48,213 nt of DNA from NCBI GenBank assembly GCA_017521465.1, contig JAFXCN010000010.1:1-48213 (forward strand). Direction: 5' to 3'. The number at the start of each line of letters is the position of its first letter. Position 1 is the stretch's first letter. The notes beneath the pieces are model-generated. The model searched no databases. It was not told the DNA's origin and was given only the letters and a program-made list of their open reading frames with translations. Shown in pieces: positions 15,191 through 23,745 of this stretch. The DNA is from Clostridia bacterium. GTDB taxonomy: Bacteria > Bacillota > Clostridia > TANB77 > UBA1234. A program made the translations under genes and the position numbers.

Positions 15191-16228
15191 ATGAATAAAA
15201 AAGTATTATTAGGAATGAGTGGAGGCGTTGATAGCAGTGTTGCAGCCGTTCTTTTAAAAGAGCAAGGCTACGATGTTGTTGGAGTTACGCTAAAGCTTTT
15301 TAATGAAGTTAATAATGTTGAAATAGATGCTAAAAAAATGTGTGAATTTTTGAATATTCCACATTATACGATAGATTTCTCGAAAGAGTTCAAAGAATAC
15401 GTTATAGACGACTTTATATGCGAATATAAGGCATGTAGAACACCTAATCCATGTATTGAATGTAATAGACATCTAAAGTTTGGTGTAATGTATCAAAAAG
15501 CCCTTGAGCTTGGATGCGATTATATAGCAACAGGGCATTATGCTAAAATTGAATTTGATGAAAAGTATCAAAAGAATGTTTTGAAAATGTCAGAAGCGGG
15601 TAAAAAAGATCAAAGCTATGTTTTGTATAGTATAAATAAAGATTTATTAGATCACATATTATTTCCATTATCAGATTTTACATGTAAGCAAGAGATAAGA
15701 GATATCGCAATAAAATATGATTTGCCTGTTGCAAACAAGCCAGACAGTGAGGATATTTGCTTTATTCCAAATGGAGATTATAAGGAATTTTTAGAGAAGA
15801 ATTCCGATTTAAGAGAAGCGGAAGGCGATATAGTAAATACAGAAGGAACAGTATTAGGTAAGCATAAAGGATTATACAAATATACAATAGGACAAAGAAA
15901 AGGGCTTGGAATATCATACGAAGTGCCACTATTTGTAGTTGGATTTAATGCAAGCAAAAATCAAGTAATTGTTGGAACAGAAAAAGAATTATACACAAAA
16001 GAATTTTATGTGAGAGATGTTAATCTATTACTTCATGACGATATTGATGGTGAAATGAAAGTAGGAGTAAAAATTAGGTATTCTGCGCCAATAGCAATGG
16101 CAACTATAACTCGCGAAGAAGATAAAATAAAAGTAATATTTGATGAACCACAAAAGTCAGTAACACCAGGACAATCAGCAGTGTTTTATGATGGAGATAT
16201 TGTGATAGGTGGAGGAAAAATAGTATAA
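15191..16228 (+). CDS. mnmA: tRNA-specific 2-thiouridylase MnmA
   Basis: Thiolates U34 in the anticodon of tRNAs for Lys, Glu and Gln, using ATP and a sulfur relay. The PP-loop is SGGVDSS at residues 10-16. The two catalytic cysteines are C91 (CIECNRHLKFG) and C190 (SEDICFIPNGDY). GHYAKIE, KDQSYVLY and TIGQRKGLG are also present. The 345-residue length is normal. The ribosome site is weak (ATGGAGAAT). No cysteine desulfurase gene is adjacent, unlike in many Clostridia. It converges on trmL through a shared terminator. Confidence 0.96.
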   Translation: MNKKVLLGMSGGVDSSVAAVLLKEQGYDVVGVTLKLFNEVNNVEIDAKKMCEFLNIPHYTIDFSKEFKEYVIDDFICEYKACRTPNPCIECNRHLKFGVMYQKALELGCDYIATGHYAKIEFDEKYQKNVLKMSEAGKKDQSYVLYSINKDLLDHILFPLSDFTCKQEIRDIAIKYDLPVANKPDSEDICFIPNGDYKEFLEKNSDLREAEGDIVNTEGTVLGKHKGLYKYTIGQRKGLGISYEVPLFVVGFNASKNQVIVGTEKELYTKEFYVRDVNLLLHDDIDGEMKVGVKIRYSAPIAMATITREEDKIKVIFDEPQKSVTPGQSAVFYDGDIVIGGGKIV

Positions 16229-16258
16229 AAAAAGCACTTTTTAAAGTGCTTTTTTTTA
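16228..16258. terminator. Bidirectional terminator between mnmA and trmL
   Basis: AAAGCACTTT / AAAGTGCTTT flanked by A and T runs; it serves both converging genes and contains the trmL stop codon edge. Confidence 0.85.
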
Positions 16259-16753
16259 CTTAAAATATTCACTAACTTCTTGCAAGTTGTCAAAATTAGT
16301 TTGTCTTAAAACCTCATAAACAACTATAGCAGCTGAGTTTGACAAATTAAGTGAACGAAGAGACTCTCTCATAGGTATTCTAATAGCTTTATCAATATAT
16401 TTCAAAAGGATATCTTCAGGAAGCCCTTTTGTTTCTTTACCAAATAGCAAAAATACTTCATCCATATCAGAATAATCCACTTCGCTGTACACTTTTTGTC
16501 CTTTAGTAGTTAAGAAAAACATATTATTATCAAGTGGCGGATATTTTTCTAAAAACTTCTCAAAAGAATCATGTTCTTCAATATCTAATTTATCCCAATA
16601 ATCAAGCCCAGCCCTTTTAACATATTTATCAGAAATATTAAAAGCAAGAGGATGCACAAGATGTAATTTGCTACCAGTAGCGGCACAAGTTCTCGCAATA
16701 TTACCAGTATTTTGTGGAATTTCAGGCTCAACTAAAACAACATTTATCTTCAT
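16256..16753 (-). CDS. trmL: tRNA (cytidine/uridine-34 2'-O)-methyltransferase TrmL
   Basis: A SPOUT-fold methyltransferase of 165 residues that methylates the ribose at the wobble base of tRNA-Leu. Motifs: VLVEPEIPQNTGNIARTCA at the N-terminus, LLFGKETKGLPEDIL in the middle, and IPMRESLRSLNLSNSAAIV, which forms the SAM-binding knot. The ATG at 16753 follows GGAGATTGATTTT. A longer frame to 16858 reads through the GC-rich intergenic element and is not supported. Confidence 0.94.
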   Translation of the reverse strand: MKINVVLVEPEIPQNTGNIARTCAATGSKLHLVHPLAFNISDKYVKRAGLDYWDKLDIEEHDSFEKFLEKYPPLDNNMFFLTTKGQKVYSEVDYSDMDEVFLLFGKETKGLPEDILLKYIDKAIRIPMRESLRSLNLSNSAAIVVYEVLRQTNFDNLQEVSEYFK

Positions 16754-16810
16754 AAAATCAATCTCCTTTTTGATATCAATAATATACCACAAATTTGAAT
16801 GAAAAACAAC

Positions 16811-16897
16811 AGCTTCCGAAGTAAGCTCTTTCGCTGACGGAAAAAGGCGAATTGCCACCCGCGTAGCGGCCGTCTGCGAAAGCGAACTGCGTTACAG
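16811..16897. repeat. GC-rich intergenic element, copy A
   Basis: A block of about 87 bases, much richer in G and C than its surroundings, alignable with 40305-40388 (copy B). Both begin near TTCCGAAG, pass through CCCGCG-AGCGGC and end in CGAACTGCGTTA. In this copy the element lies between divergent trmL and secG. No protein is supported on either strand. Confidence 0.65.
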
Positions 16898-16979
16898 CTG
16901 GTGGAATTTTTCGTCCGACGCAAATGTCCGGAAAGTTTCCAATATTTGTAAAAAGAATGTAATTTTTTCACTTTTCATA

Positions 16980-17008
16980 TTGCATTCTTTTACAATATAT
17001 GTTAATAT
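16980..17008 (+). promoter_or_regulatory. Candidate promoter for secG
   Basis: TTGCAT (16980-16985) and TAATAT (17003-17008) with a 17 bp spacer, about 30 bases before the start at 17039. Confidence 0.5.
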
Positions 17009-17038
17009 ATTCGTGTTACTAAGCAAGGAGGAGAAAAA

Positions 17039-17275
17039 ATGGGAATATTACAAGGAATATTACAAGGTTTACAAATAATATCTGCTGTAATTGTTATGCT
17101 TTTAGTATTATTACAATCTGATAACGAAAGTGGAAATGCGGTTTCTGGTGGAAATTCTTCTACAATGGGAATGAGCCAAGAAGGTAAATATGCAAGGGGA
17201 ACTAAAATTTTCGGGATTGCTTTTGTAGTGTTAACAATTGCATCATCTGCAGTAATGTTAATAAATGTACAATAA
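17039..17275 (+). CDS. secG: Preprotein translocase subunit SecG
   Basis: A 78-residue membrane protein with two hydrophobic helices (about 8-26 and 57-75) around the loop SGGNSSTMGMSQEGKYARGT. It is the small subunit of the SecYEG channel and aids export by SecA. The start follows AAGGAGGAGAAAAA. It sits before rnr, as in most Firmicutes. A terminator follows, so rnr is probably transcribed at least partly on its own. Confidence 0.95.
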   Translation: MGILQGILQGLQIISAVIVMLLVLLQSDNESGNAVSGGNSSTMGMSQEGKYARGTKIFGIAFVVLTIASSAVMLINVQ

Positions 17276-17282
17276 ATTATGA

Positions 17283-17314
17283 TAAAATGGCTTAGGAATA
17301 GGCCATTTTTTTGT
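17283..17314 (+). terminator. Terminator after secG
   Basis: AAAATGGC / GCCATTTTTTT arms with a short internal mismatch, directly after secG. Confidence 0.75.
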
Positions 17315-17330
17315 TGTATGAGAGTTGATT

Positions 17331-17369
17331 ATTGCAAGTGAATAAAAATTGATTTTACGCACTTGCAAT
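17331..17369. repeat. Inverted repeat in the rnr leader
   Basis: ATTGCAAGTG (17331-17340) and CACTTGCAAT (17360-17369) are perfect inverted arms with a 19-base loop, followed by a weaker TGCCA / TGGCA pair. No known riboswitch class is recognised. It may be an RNA structure or a protein operator in front of rnr. Confidence 0.45.
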
Positions 17370-17438
17370 TGCCATTAACGGTGATTAATTTTATTAATTT
17401 GGTGGCACACTAATAATAACTATATATAAGGAGAAAAA

Positions 17439-19379
17439 ATGAAAAAGAAAAAACAAACGAAAAAAAGTGATAGAACTAAAAGTAAACTTCAAATAGGAAC
17501 TTTTATAGCTAACGAAAAAGGTTTTGGATTTATAGAGATAGAAGAAGAAACTGAAGATGTTTTTGTTGCACCAGAATATGTTAAATCTGCTATGAATGGA
17601 GATATAGTTTCGTTTAGAATAATAGAAGCGGCAAGAGATGGAATGCGTGCAGAAGCTAAAATTGTTGACGTTTTAAAAAGAAATGTAAAAGTTGTAGTTG
17701 GCACATATCAAAGAAGTAAAAATTTTGGATTTGTTGTAGTAGATGATTCTAAAATCGAAGATATTTATATTCCTAAAAATTTAAAGGGTAAAGCAAAAAA
17801 TAATGATAAAGTTGTAGTGCAAATTGTGAAGTATCCTGAAAATAATAAAAGTGCAGAAGGAAAAATTATTGAGATATTAGGAAAAGCAGATGATACAAAT
17901 GTTGATTTGATTTCTGTTTTACGTATGTATGATTTGAAACAAACTTTTCCAAAGGTAGTTCAGACTGAAGTTAAAGAGATTCCACAAGTAATTCATGGAA
18001 TTGATGGTAGAGTTGATTTAAGAGATAAAGAAATATTTACGATAGATGGTGCAGATACTAAAGATATTGATGATGCTATTTCGCTTTCTAAAAATGGAGA
18101 TAATTATTTATTAGGTGTTCATATTGCAGATGTAAGCACATATGTTAGAGAAAATACACCTCTTGATAAAGAAGCATCCAAAAGAGGTACAAGTGTATAC
18201 CTTATAGACACTGTAATACCAATGCTTCCAAAAGAATTATCAAATGGCATATGTAGTCTTAATCCAAATGTGGATAGATATGCGCTTTCTATTGACATGG
18301 AGATAGATAAAAACGGAAATGTTGTAAATAAAAAAATATATAAGAGTGTTATTTGTTCAAAAATTCAAATGACATATGATAATGTATATAAAGTTGTTGA
18401 AGAAAACGAAGTGCCTGTTGGATATGAAAAATTTAAAGATACATTATTACTTATGAAAGAGTTAGCGTTAATATTAATAGATAAGAGGAAGAGTAAAGGC
18501 GCAATAGATTTTGAAATACCAGAAGCTAAAATTTTACTTGATGAAAATGACAAAGTAATAGAAATAAAACCAAGAGAAAATACTATTGCGAATAGAATTA
18601 TAGAACAATTCATGGTGCTTGCTAATGAATGTATTGCAGAATTCTTTCATAGTAGAGAAATACCGTTTATATACAGAATTCATGAAACACCAGATGAAGA
18701 TAAAATAGATAAATTGAAAATCTTTTTAAATAATATAAATTATGTTGTAGATTTTGCAGAAGAAGTTACACCAAAGGATTTACAAAGAGTTGTAGAAAAA
18801 TATAAAGGTAAAGAAGAAGAAAAAGTTGTTTCAACTACAATTTTAAGAACAATGCGACTTGCAAAATATAGCAACGAAAATATAGGTCATTTTGGTTTAG
18901 CATTAAAAGATTATTGTCATTTTACTTCGCCTATTAGAAGATATCCAGACTTATTTATTCACAGAGTTATATCAAATTATCTTGATAAAAAAATTGATGA
19001 TAAAAAGAAAGCTAAATTTGCAAAACTAGCGATTAAATTTGCGGACATGTCATCAGACGCAGAGAAGAAGGCAGAAGAAGCAGAGAGAGAATTAGAAAAG
19101 ATAAAAATGTGTGAATATATGAGTGAACACATAGATGAAGAGTTTGATGGAATTATTTCGAGTGTAACATCATTTGGTGTTTTTGTTGAACTTGAAAACA
19201 CAATAGAAGGATTAGTACATGTAGAAAACATGAAAGATGACTATTATATATTTGATGAGAAAAATGTAATAATGACAGGCAAAAATAGCAAGAGAGTTTT
19301 AAAGATTGGTGATAAAGTAAGAATTAAAGTAATTGCTGCAGATAAAATGTTAAGAAGAATCGATTTTGAAATATCATAA
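17439..19379 (+). CDS. rnr: Ribonuclease R
   Basis: A processive 3'-5' exoribonuclease of 646 residues that degrades structured RNA. Order of domains: basic N-terminus, two cold-shock/OB domains (about 18-145), catalytic RNB domain (about 185-510) and a C-terminal S1 domain (about 565-645, FDGIISSVTSFGVFVEL). The four catalytic aspartates are D203, D209, D211 and D212 (TIDGADTKDIDDAIS). It is shorter than the usual 700-800 residues because the N-terminal helix-turn-helix is missing. The start follows AAGGAGAAAAA. The smpB gene that often follows is not present here. Confidence 0.95.
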   Translation: MKKKKQTKKSDRTKSKLQIGTFIANEKGFGFIEIEEETEDVFVAPEYVKSAMNGDIVSFRIIEAARDGMRAEAKIVDVLKRNVKVVVGTYQRSKNFGFVVVDDSKIEDIYIPKNLKGKAKNNDKVVVQIVKYPENNKSAEGKIIEILGKADDTNVDLISVLRMYDLKQTFPKVVQTEVKEIPQVIHGIDGRVDLRDKEIFTIDGADTKDIDDAISLSKNGDNYLLGVHIADVSTYVRENTPLDKEASKRGTSVYLIDTVIPMLPKELSNGICSLNPNVDRYALSIDMEIDKNGNVVNKKIYKSVICSKIQMTYDNVYKVVEENEVPVGYEKFKDTLLLMKELALILIDKRKSKGAIDFEIPEAKILLDENDKVIEIKPRENTIANRIIEQFMVLANECIAEFFHSREIPFIYRIHETPDEDKIDKLKIFLNNINYVVDFAEEVTPKDLQRVVEKYKGKEEEKVVSTTILRTMRLAKYSNENIGHFGLALKDYCHFTSPIRRYPDLFIHRVISNYLDKKIDDKKKAKFAKLAIKFADMSSDAEKKAEEAERELEKIKMCEYMSEHIDEEFDGIISSVTSFGVFVELENTIEGLVHVENMKDDYYIFDEKNVIMTGKNSKRVLKIGDKVRIKVIAADKMLRRIDFEIS

Positions 19380-19388
19380 GAACAACAA

Positions 19389-19422
19389 AAAGACATATCA
19401 GTTTAAGTTGATATGTCTTTTA
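19389..19422. terminator. Terminator between rnr and the ger operon
   Basis: AAAGACATATCA / TGATATGTCTTT form a stem of about 12 bp between converging genes; it is flanked by A and T runs. Confidence 0.85.
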
Positions 19423-19425
19423 TAA

Positions 19426-19593
19426 TTAACTAAATAAATTATAGATACTAGTTGAAAATGAAAGTAATACAAAAATGTAGATTAATATACTGCCAGGTTT
19501 GTTTGAATTTTTAAATTCCCAATTTGCATATGGAATAGCATATAAAGCAGTTAGTATTGAGGTTATTGTTATAAAAAAATTAATAGAAAGCAT
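19426..19593 (-). CDS. Small membrane protein, last gene of the ger operon
   Basis: A 55-residue protein with two hydrophobic helices (about 4-22 and 35-53) around a short loop (YANWEFKNSNKPGS). ATG 19593 follows AAAGGAGAATTTTCA. A longer frame to 19659 overlaps gerC and lacks a ribosome site. Small two-helix proteins often accompany germinant receptor operons, and this one is 13 bases after the gerC stop. It is probably a receptor accessory subunit (GerD-like position, but not GerD by sequence). Confidence 0.7.
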   Translation of the reverse strand: MLSINFFITITSILTALYAIPYANWEFKNSNKPGSILIYIFVLLSFSTSIYNLFS

Positions 19594-19606
19594 TGAAAAT
19601 TCTCCT

Positions 19607-20965
19607 TTATTTTGTATTAAGCTCTTCATTTGAAGAGAAAATTTGTGCAGTATCAACATTAAATTTTACTTTTAAATCAAAAACACTATTTTTATAAATA
19701 TTTAACCAATTAATTTTATCTAATTCTTCTATAGTTAAATAATTTGCTTTTAAAATTTTACCGAAACCTACGATGTCACTTTTAAATTCTTTTGCTGTTT
19801 TATCTAAATAGGTAGTTATAATGTTTTTAAATTCTTCTTCTAATTTTTGTTGCAAGTCTTTTTTATTATTACCTTGCAGATAATTAAGATTGTCGCCGCT
19901 ATAAAGAAGTCGTGCATCTAGTAAAACAGTAATATCAATATGAGGAATATTACCATCTACATTTACTTTTATTTGAGGTCTTTTCCTTTGTGAAATGGAA
20001 ACTGTAGTTTCACCTAAATCAAAATTTACTCCTTGTAGTGAGTTTGTCATAATGGAATGTGCTAACACTTCATAATTAGTTAGGGTGCCAACCATAACGT
20101 TGTTCGCAAATACAGCTATACCATATAATTCAGGAGTTAAGTCTTCTTTGTTTTGTTCTTGATTAGAATCTTGAGCGCCAGAGGAACTACCACTTGATGA
20201 GCCACCACTGGAACTGCTATCATTGCTAGAGCCTCCGCCACCATTTGAATTGCCACCTGATTCGCTACTGCTACCTTGAGAGTCATTACCACTAGAAGAA
20301 TCAGATGCAGCACTTGGTGGATTTGGATCAGAAGGCCCAGTTGGATCTTGATATGTCGTTATATTTCCGTGTATAGCAATAGGATTTATATATTTGGATT
20401 TGTTGTTTAAATAAAAATCAATTAGTTCTGTTTTTGTTGTATATCCAGTATATTCTGCAGATGCTAACAATAAATCATAATATCTTGCAGGATTAGTTTC
20501 TAAAACGGGGAATGCGTTTTCTAAAAATTTTCTAGCTTCATCAGGACAAACGACAATAGAAGTTCTTGGTCTTATCTCTTGACTTGATATAAATGCATTA
20601 ACACAATTTGTAAGTTCTGTTTTGGCAATTTCTTCTGAAAATACGATTATTTTATTATGCGATAGTTTCATTTCTTTGCTTGTTCTAGTGCTTGCATAAG
20701 ATATTGCACTACTTAACGAATCTGCTTCTATAGTAATTAAAGTAGAAGAGTCTTTGCCAGGTTCGCTGCCTTCGCTTGCTATTTTTACGGGAACTGCTAT
20801 CTGTAGTGTAATCATAAATTTTTTTTCTGTTCCTTTATCAATTGCTATACCTATTATATACGCCAAATCATCTAATTCTTTACTATTATAACAACCAGTT
20901 AATGTAGTGAATAATAATAGCATGATTAGTATACTAACGCTAATTTTGAGTAATATTCGATTCAT
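19607..20965 (-). CDS. gerC: Ger(x)C family spore germination lipoprotein
   Basis: The C subunit of a spore germinant receptor, anchored to the outer face of the inner spore membrane. It has a lipoprotein signal with lipobox LTGC (C25), then the family start CYNSKELDDLAYIIGIAIDKG. The total is 452 residues, longer than the usual 370-400, because residues about 207-275 are a low-complexity Ser/Gly/Asn-rich insert between the two structural domains. It overlaps the end of gerB by 26 bases. Start context is GGGAGGGAAAA. Confidence 0.93.
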   Translation of the reverse strand: MNRILLKISVSILIMLLLFTTLTGCYNSKELDDLAYIIGIAIDKGTEKKFMITLQIAVPVKIASEGSEPGKDSSTLITIEADSLSSAISYASTRTSKEMKLSHNKIIVFSEEIAKTELTNCVNAFISSQEIRPRTSIVVCPDEARKFLENAFPVLETNPARYYDLLLASAEYTGYTTKTELIDFYLNNKSKYINPIAIHGNITTYQDPTGPSDPNPPSAASDSSSGNDSQGSSSESGGNSNGGGGSSNDSSSSGGSSSGSSSGAQDSNQEQNKEDLTPELYGIAVFANNVMVGTLTNYEVLAHSIMTNSLQGVNFDLGETTVSISQRKRPQIKVNVDGNIPHIDITVLLDARLLYSGDNLNYLQGNNKKDLQQKLEEEFKNIITTYLDKTAKEFKSDIVGFGKILKANYLTIEELDKINWLNIYKNSVFDLKVKFNVDTAQIFSSNEELNTK

Positions 20966-22041
20966 TTTTCCCTCCCGATAATTTTAATTTAGCCAATAAA
21001 ACAATTATTAATGGACATACGAAAAATAGGATAGGAGAAACTATATTATATAAAATTTGTCTAATAATAACTGAGGTCATATAATCTGGTATTAGTATAC
21101 TAAGATTCAAATTAAGAATGCATATACAAGGAATTAATCTATTAATATATTTTAAATTAAATATTCTCATAAATATTTCAATAGAGAATTTTAATGCTAC
21201 ACCAAGGAAGATGCACGCTACAATAATCCACAATAAAGAAAAAATTGATTCCAATCTTTGAAAAAATCTTCCAAATCCTATTATGCGAGTAAGTTCAAAT
21301 ATAGCAAATGAATTTTGGCTAAGTGCTTCGTGAGGAAATATTGTGAATAATAAAAGTAGTATTAAAAATATTGTTATAGAACTTATAACTATAGAATATA
21401 TGGCTGTTTTTTTTATGTCTTTTACATTTGGAGATATAAAGAACAATATAATTAACGAGTTAAAAATTCCTACACTTAAAGAACCATTTAAAAATACGTT
21501 TTTATATCCATGACCAAAAATAGGAGTTAAATTTGTAAAGTCCATTTTGTCATATAGTGCTGCATACATTAATATCAAGCCAGTTAATAGTAGTGAAAAT
21601 ATTATTCCGACCTGTTCTAAAAAGCCCTCGAATTCCAGTATATATTCCGAAAAGAATTCCTATTGTTAAAAACAAATTAATTTCACTAACTAATGAATTT
21701 GGAAACATCATATTTTTTATATCTTGTCCAAATTCGTGAATAGTTGATACAGATAATATCAATAAATAGGTGGCTAGTAATGTGCCAAAAATAGATTCTA
21801 ATGCTTTGCCACCAAGAAAATTTGATATATCAAAAATATTTTTGCCCTCAAAAGGTTTATATAGTTTGTATAAAATAATAGCAAAAAGAAAAACTAAAGC
21901 AGTTATATAGAGATAATGCAGTACAGTGGCACTTCCAAATTCTTTTGCTGCGTTTTGTGGATATGATAGTAAAATAGGTCCAAGACCAATTATTGATAAG
22001 GTTGATACAACTTCAAAAGTTGTTAGTCGTATATTTTTCAT
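20940..22041 (-). pseudogene. gerB: Spore germination permease GerB, split by a frameshift
   Basis: The B subunit is a transporter-like protein (APC fold, about 365 residues, 10 helices) that binds germinants. The N-terminal part (22041 to about 21605) reads in one frame to GLFRTGR and then becomes nonsense, ending at 21550. The C-terminal part continues in another frame as LILMYAALYDKMDFTNLTPIFG to 20940. Removing one A from an A-rich stretch near 21601-21608 restores RTGRIIFSLLLTGLILMY, which fits the family. It is either a real disruption or an assembly/read error. The A and C genes beside it look intact. Confidence 0.85.
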
Positions 22042-22052
22042 AAATACTCCTT

Positions 22053-23645
22053 TTATTTAGAAGTCCATTTTCTTGAAATTTTTGGTTGACGTCTAGAAAC
22101 TTTTGGTTTCAAAAACTTTGGCCTAAATTCTTGTTTCCATATAGGCACGTCTATTAAATCGCTTGAGAAAAGTTTTTTAGATACTGGTATAAATGGACTT
22201 AAATATGGCACACCAAATGATGTTGCGGTTGATATTGTACATAAATGTATAAACAGCCCAACTGATATTCCTAAATATCCACCAATTGCACCTAAAAATA
22301 TATACATAAATCTTAAAATTCTAAAAGTATAATTAAGTGAAAAGTTTCCAACGGCAAATGAACTTATACCAGTTAATGCAACAACAATTATTAATATAGG
22401 ACTTACAACGCTTGCTGAAACAATAGCTTGTCCCAAAATAAGGGTACCAACTATACCAAGCGTTGGACCTATAGGTGCTGGTGTTCGTATACTGGCTTCT
22501 CGTATAATTTCAAAAGCGAGTTCCATTATTAAAAGTTCGAGAACTAATGGAAAAGGAACTTTTTCTCTAGCTGCTGCAATTGAGAAGAGAAGTGCAGTTG
22601 GAATCATTTCGTGATGAAAAAGTACAGTTGCAATATATAATCCAGGCAATAAAATAGCTAAAAACATTGCAGGTATTCTAAAAAATCTAACAAAAAGAGA
22701 ATATGGATATCTATTATAAATATCTTCAGTAGTATGCATAAAATCAGTTAGTGTTGCAGGTACTACAAGTGCATTAGGGCTTCCTGCAACTAATATTGCA
22801 ATTCTACCTTCAAATAAATGAGATGCTACTTTGTCAGGTCTTTCGGTAGTTAAAATAAGCGGAGAAGATATATATGTTTTATCTTCTATTAATTGTTCAA
22901 GTTGACCTGTATCTAATAAATAGTCTACATCAATACTATCAACACGTCTTTTTACTTCGGCTAATAACGATTCATTTGCAATTGTAGAGATGTATGCAAT
23001 AGAGCAAATTGTTTTTCCTTTTCTTCCAACCTCAACATCTTCAAAAACTAAATTTTCATCTTTTACGTATTTTCTAATCAATCCGGTATTTGGCCTTAAT
23101 GCTTCAACAAAACTTTCGTTTGGTCCTCTTGTAGACATTTCATTTTCAGATTTTGAAATGCTACGTTGAGGAAGTTTTTTTGTATCACATGAAATTGCAA
23201 TTTCTAATTCATCAATAAGTAATACACAATTACCAGAAAGTATGCTATCAACAATTTCACCATATGTTTTTGCATAACTAAGTTGATTCTGAACTAAAAT
23301 ATTTTTCACTACAAGTTCTTTTATATTTTTGCTTTCATCACATTTTTTATTGCTCATTAATGGCTTTAAAATAAAATCATCTATTATTTCTGAATTAACA
23401 AGCCCATCATAAAAGAGTAGAGCAGTATTATAATTATTACAATTAATTTTTGATTCAAATTCTCTTATTTCTATATCACTGTTTTGGTCGTAATGTGTTA
23501 GCTTTTTCAATATTTTAATGTTTTCATCTAAATTTTTTACAATTTCTTTTTCTTTATCAAATGATTCTAACGGAATATTTTTATCTTTTTTTATATTAAA
23601 TTCTGTATTGTTTTTCGGCGGAATAAATTTAAAAATATTTTTCAT
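22053..23645 (-). CDS. gerA: Spore germination protein GerA family
   Basis: The A subunit of a germinant receptor, 530 residues. A hydrophilic N-terminal domain (about 1-310) is followed by five or six transmembrane helices and a basic C-terminal tail (PKFLKPKVSRRQPKISRKW). Family motifs include GPNESFVEALRPNTGLIRKY, ISTIANESLLAEVKRRVD and VAGSPNALVVPATLTDFMHT. The start follows AGGAGAAAATT. It is the first gene of a four-gene operon (gerA, gerB, gerC, small membrane protein), which should be active in the forespore. Confidence 0.95.
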   Translation of the reverse strand: MKNIFKFIPPKNNTEFNIKKDKNIPLESFDKEKEIVKNLDENIKILKKLTHYDQNSDIEIREFESKINCNNYNTALLFYDGLVNSEIIDDFILKPLMSNKKCDESKNIKELVVKNILVQNQLSYAKTYGEIVDSILSGNCVLLIDELEIAISCDTKKLPQRSISKSENEMSTRGPNESFVEALRPNTGLIRKYVKDENLVFEDVEVGRKGKTICSIAYISTIANESLLAEVKRRVDSIDVDYLLDTGQLEQLIEDKTYISSPLILTTERPDKVASHLFEGRIAILVAGSPNALVVPATLTDFMHTTEDIYNRYPYSLFVRFFRIPAMFLAILLPGLYIATVLFHHEMIPTALLFSIAAAREKVPFPLVLELLIMELAFEIIREASIRTPAPIGPTLGIVGTLILGQAIVSASVVSPILIIVVALTGISSFAVGNFSLNYTFRILRFMYIFLGAIGGYLGISVGLFIHLCTISTATSFGVPYLSPFIPVSKKLFSSDLIDVPIWKQEFRPKFLKPKVSRRQPKISRKWTSK

Positions 23646-23671
23646 AATTTTCTCCTAAATAAGTATAAAAT

Positions 23672-23700
23672 TAATGTTACCGAAAAACAGAAAAATATAC
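23672..23700 (-). promoter_or_regulatory. Candidate forespore (sigma-F/sigma-G-like) promoter of the ger operon
   Basis: On the minus strand GTATA (23696-23700) is followed 14 bases later by GGTAACATTA (23672-23681). These match the sigma-F pattern GYWTA and GGNRANANTW in sequence, but the spacer is one base shorter than usual. Germination receptor operons are normally transcribed by the related sigma-G. The site ends 27 bases before the start codon. Confidence 0.4.
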
Positions 23701-23745
23701 AAAAAAATGAAGAGTTCTACCGTTAAAGTAAAACTCTTCATCTAA

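Noticed and set aside
16750-16971. 73-residue minus-strand frame
   Set aside because: Arg-rich reading of the GC-rich element copy A; no ribosome site, and it overlaps the trmL start.
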